64,000 nt of DNA. Origin: CAVSRC01 sp963782045. GTDB taxonomy: Bacteria > Pseudomonadota > Alphaproteobacteria > Rhizobiales > Kaistiaceae. A model generated the notes under the pieces. The model saw only the letters and a program-made list of their open reading frames with translations, did no database searches and was not told the DNA's origin. Each line of letters opens with the position of its first letter. Position 1 is the stretch's first letter. Below, piece by piece: positions 62,998 through 64,000 of this stretch. The stretch is taken from contig CAWAIR010000005.1 in NCBI GenBank assembly GCA_963782045.1, positions 1-64,000 on the forward strand, read 5' to 3'. The position numbers and the translations under genes were made by a program.

Positions 62998-64000
62998 ATG
63001 AAGGTCCTGGTGACCGGAGGCGCAGGGTTCATAGGCTCGGCCGTCTGCCGCCACTTGATCGCGGAGACGGATCATCACGTGGTCAACCTCGACAAGTTGA
63101 CCTACGCCGCCAATCTCTCCTCGCTCGCTCCCGTCGGCAACAGCCCGCGCTACCGCTTCGTCGAGGGCGACATCTGCGACCATGCGCTGGTGTCGGCGCT
63201 GCTCCGCGAGCACGATATCGACGCGATCATGCATCTGGCCGCCGAAAGCCATGTCGATCGCTCGATCGGCGGCCCTGCCGCCTTCATCGCGACCAATATC
63301 GTCGGCACCTACACGCTGCTCGATGCCGCCCGTCAGTATTGGGTCGAGGCGCGGGGCAAGGATCCCGAGCGCTTCCGCTTTCACCACATCTCGACCGACG
63401 AGGTCTTCGGCGACCTTCCCTTCGACGGGACGACGTTCAGCGAAGACACCCCCTACCGGCCGTCGTCGCCCTATTCGGCCTCCAAGGCATCGGCCGATCA
63501 TCTGGTGCGTGCCTGGCACGCGACCTACGGCCTGCCAATCGTCGTCTCGAACTGCTCCAACAACTACGGGCCCTACCATTTCCCCGAAAAGCTGATCCCG
63601 CTCGCCATCCTCAATGCGCTCGAGGGCAAGCCGATCGGCGTCTATGGCAAGGGCGAGAACGTGCGCGACTGGCTCCATGTGGAGGAGCACGCCGAAGCGC
63701 TCGTCGCTGTCCTCGAGCGCGGTCGCCTCGGCCAGTCCTACAACATCGGCGGCAATAGCGAACGCACCAATCTCGCCGTGGTCGAGGCGATCTGCGATCT
63801 TCTTGACGCGCGTCGGCCGCTTGCCGACGGGCGCTCGCGACGCAGCCTCATCACCTTCGTCAAGGACCGGCCGGGCCACGACCGCCGCTATGCGATCGAT
63901 GCAGGCAAGATCGCCGCTGAGCTCGGCTGGCGACCGAAGCGCAGCTTCGAGGCGGGGATTGCCGAGACCATCGACTGGTATCTCGCTAACGAGGCCTGGT
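62998..64000 (+). CDS. rmlB: dTDP-glucose 4,6-dehydratase, operon copy 2 (cut by window edge)
   Basis: The gene begins at ATG 62998 (MKVLVTGGAGFIGSAVCRHL) and is open to the window end; 334 residues are visible and about 15 more are expected. The catalytic Thr-Asp-Glu (HISTDEVFGDLP) and Tyr-x3-Lys (PYSASKASADH) are intact. By analogy with copy 1, rmlD should follow just outside the window. Confidence 0.94.
   Translation, partial: MKVLVTGGAGFIGSAVCRHLIAETDHHVVNLDKLTYAANLSSLAPVGNSPRYRFVEGDICDHALVSALLREHDIDAIMHLAAESHVDRSIGGPAAFIATNIVGTYTLLDAARQYWVEARGKDPERFRFHHISTDEVFGDLPFDGTTFSEDTPYRPSSPYSASKASADHLVRAWHATYGLPIVVSNCSNNYGPYHFPEKLIPLAILNALEGKPIGVYGKGENVRDWLHVEEHAEALVAVLERGRLGQSYNIGGNSERTNLAVVEAICDLLDARRPLADGRSRRSLITFVKDRPGHDRRYAIDAGKIAAELGWRPKRSFEAGIAETIDWYLANEAW

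Noticed and set aside
62392..63879. A 495-codon minus-strand frame opposite rmlC and rmlB copy 2
   Set aside because: Equivalent shadow frames occur opposite the first rml copy, and the plus-strand enzymes have intact active sites.

Overview
The window looks like a chromosomal segment of a high-GC alphaproteobacterium of the order Hyphomicrobiales (Rhizobiales). The strongest pointer is the irr regulator (16476-16928) divergent from fabA-fabB-fabI (16245 down to 13494), an arrangement I know from that order; lepA, otsAB and GC-rich coding fit the same group. I cannot name the genus.

Region 1 (1-18975) is mostly housekeeping: a 3' gene end, a frameshifted mepA, a small hypothetical, a frameshifted MarR regulator, a zinc alcohol dehydrogenase, two SpoIIAA/STAS-like paralogs, otsA and otsB, a PAS-PAS-GGDEF-EAL protein, a TetR regulator divergent from an FGE-like protein, lepA, a GNAT acetyltransferase, fabI-fabB-fabA, irr, an SH3 protein and a lipoprotein.

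Region 2 (19277-52543) is a surface-polysaccharide locus of about 33 kb. It holds glycosyltransferases, an FkbM methyltransferase (broken), an O-antigen ligase/polymerase-like protein, a fused epimerase/sugar transferase, a WbpM/CapD-type dehydratase (broken), a Wzm/Wzt-like ABC exporter, and a tightly overlapping operon (30344-40090). That operon encodes HAD-UbiA, DprE1-like and DprE2-like proteins, an epimerase, an FAD oxidoreductase, a methyltransferase, a GT-C-like membrane protein, GtrA and a second GT-C-like protein. Its gene content matches the mycobacterial decaprenyl-phospho-arabinose pathway and resembles noeCHOP of Azorhizobium, so I infer a polyprenyl-phosphate pentose donor used for an envelope glycan. 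A double-GT2 protein, a methyltransferase-GT4-RgpF protein, a polytopic GT and a broken epimerase follow. IS3 and IS5 elements, an IS256 remnant and shared IS-end repeats interrupt this part, and several genes are visibly more AT-rich.

Region 3 (53421-64000) carries two copies of the dTDP-L-rhamnose operon: rmlACBD (53474-56901) and rmlACB running off the window end (61520-64000). Between them lie a GT2 glycosyltransferase, a phage-like island (small protein, HTH regulator, Gp157-like protein, Rad52/DUF968 protein), an epimerase fragment and a VapBC-type toxin-antitoxin pair.

Many accessory genes are broken by single-base frameshifts, some at short homopolymers, while neighbouring core genes are intact. 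This could be real decay or assembly error, and it limits functional conclusions for those loci. I saw no rRNA, tRNA or CRISPR array.
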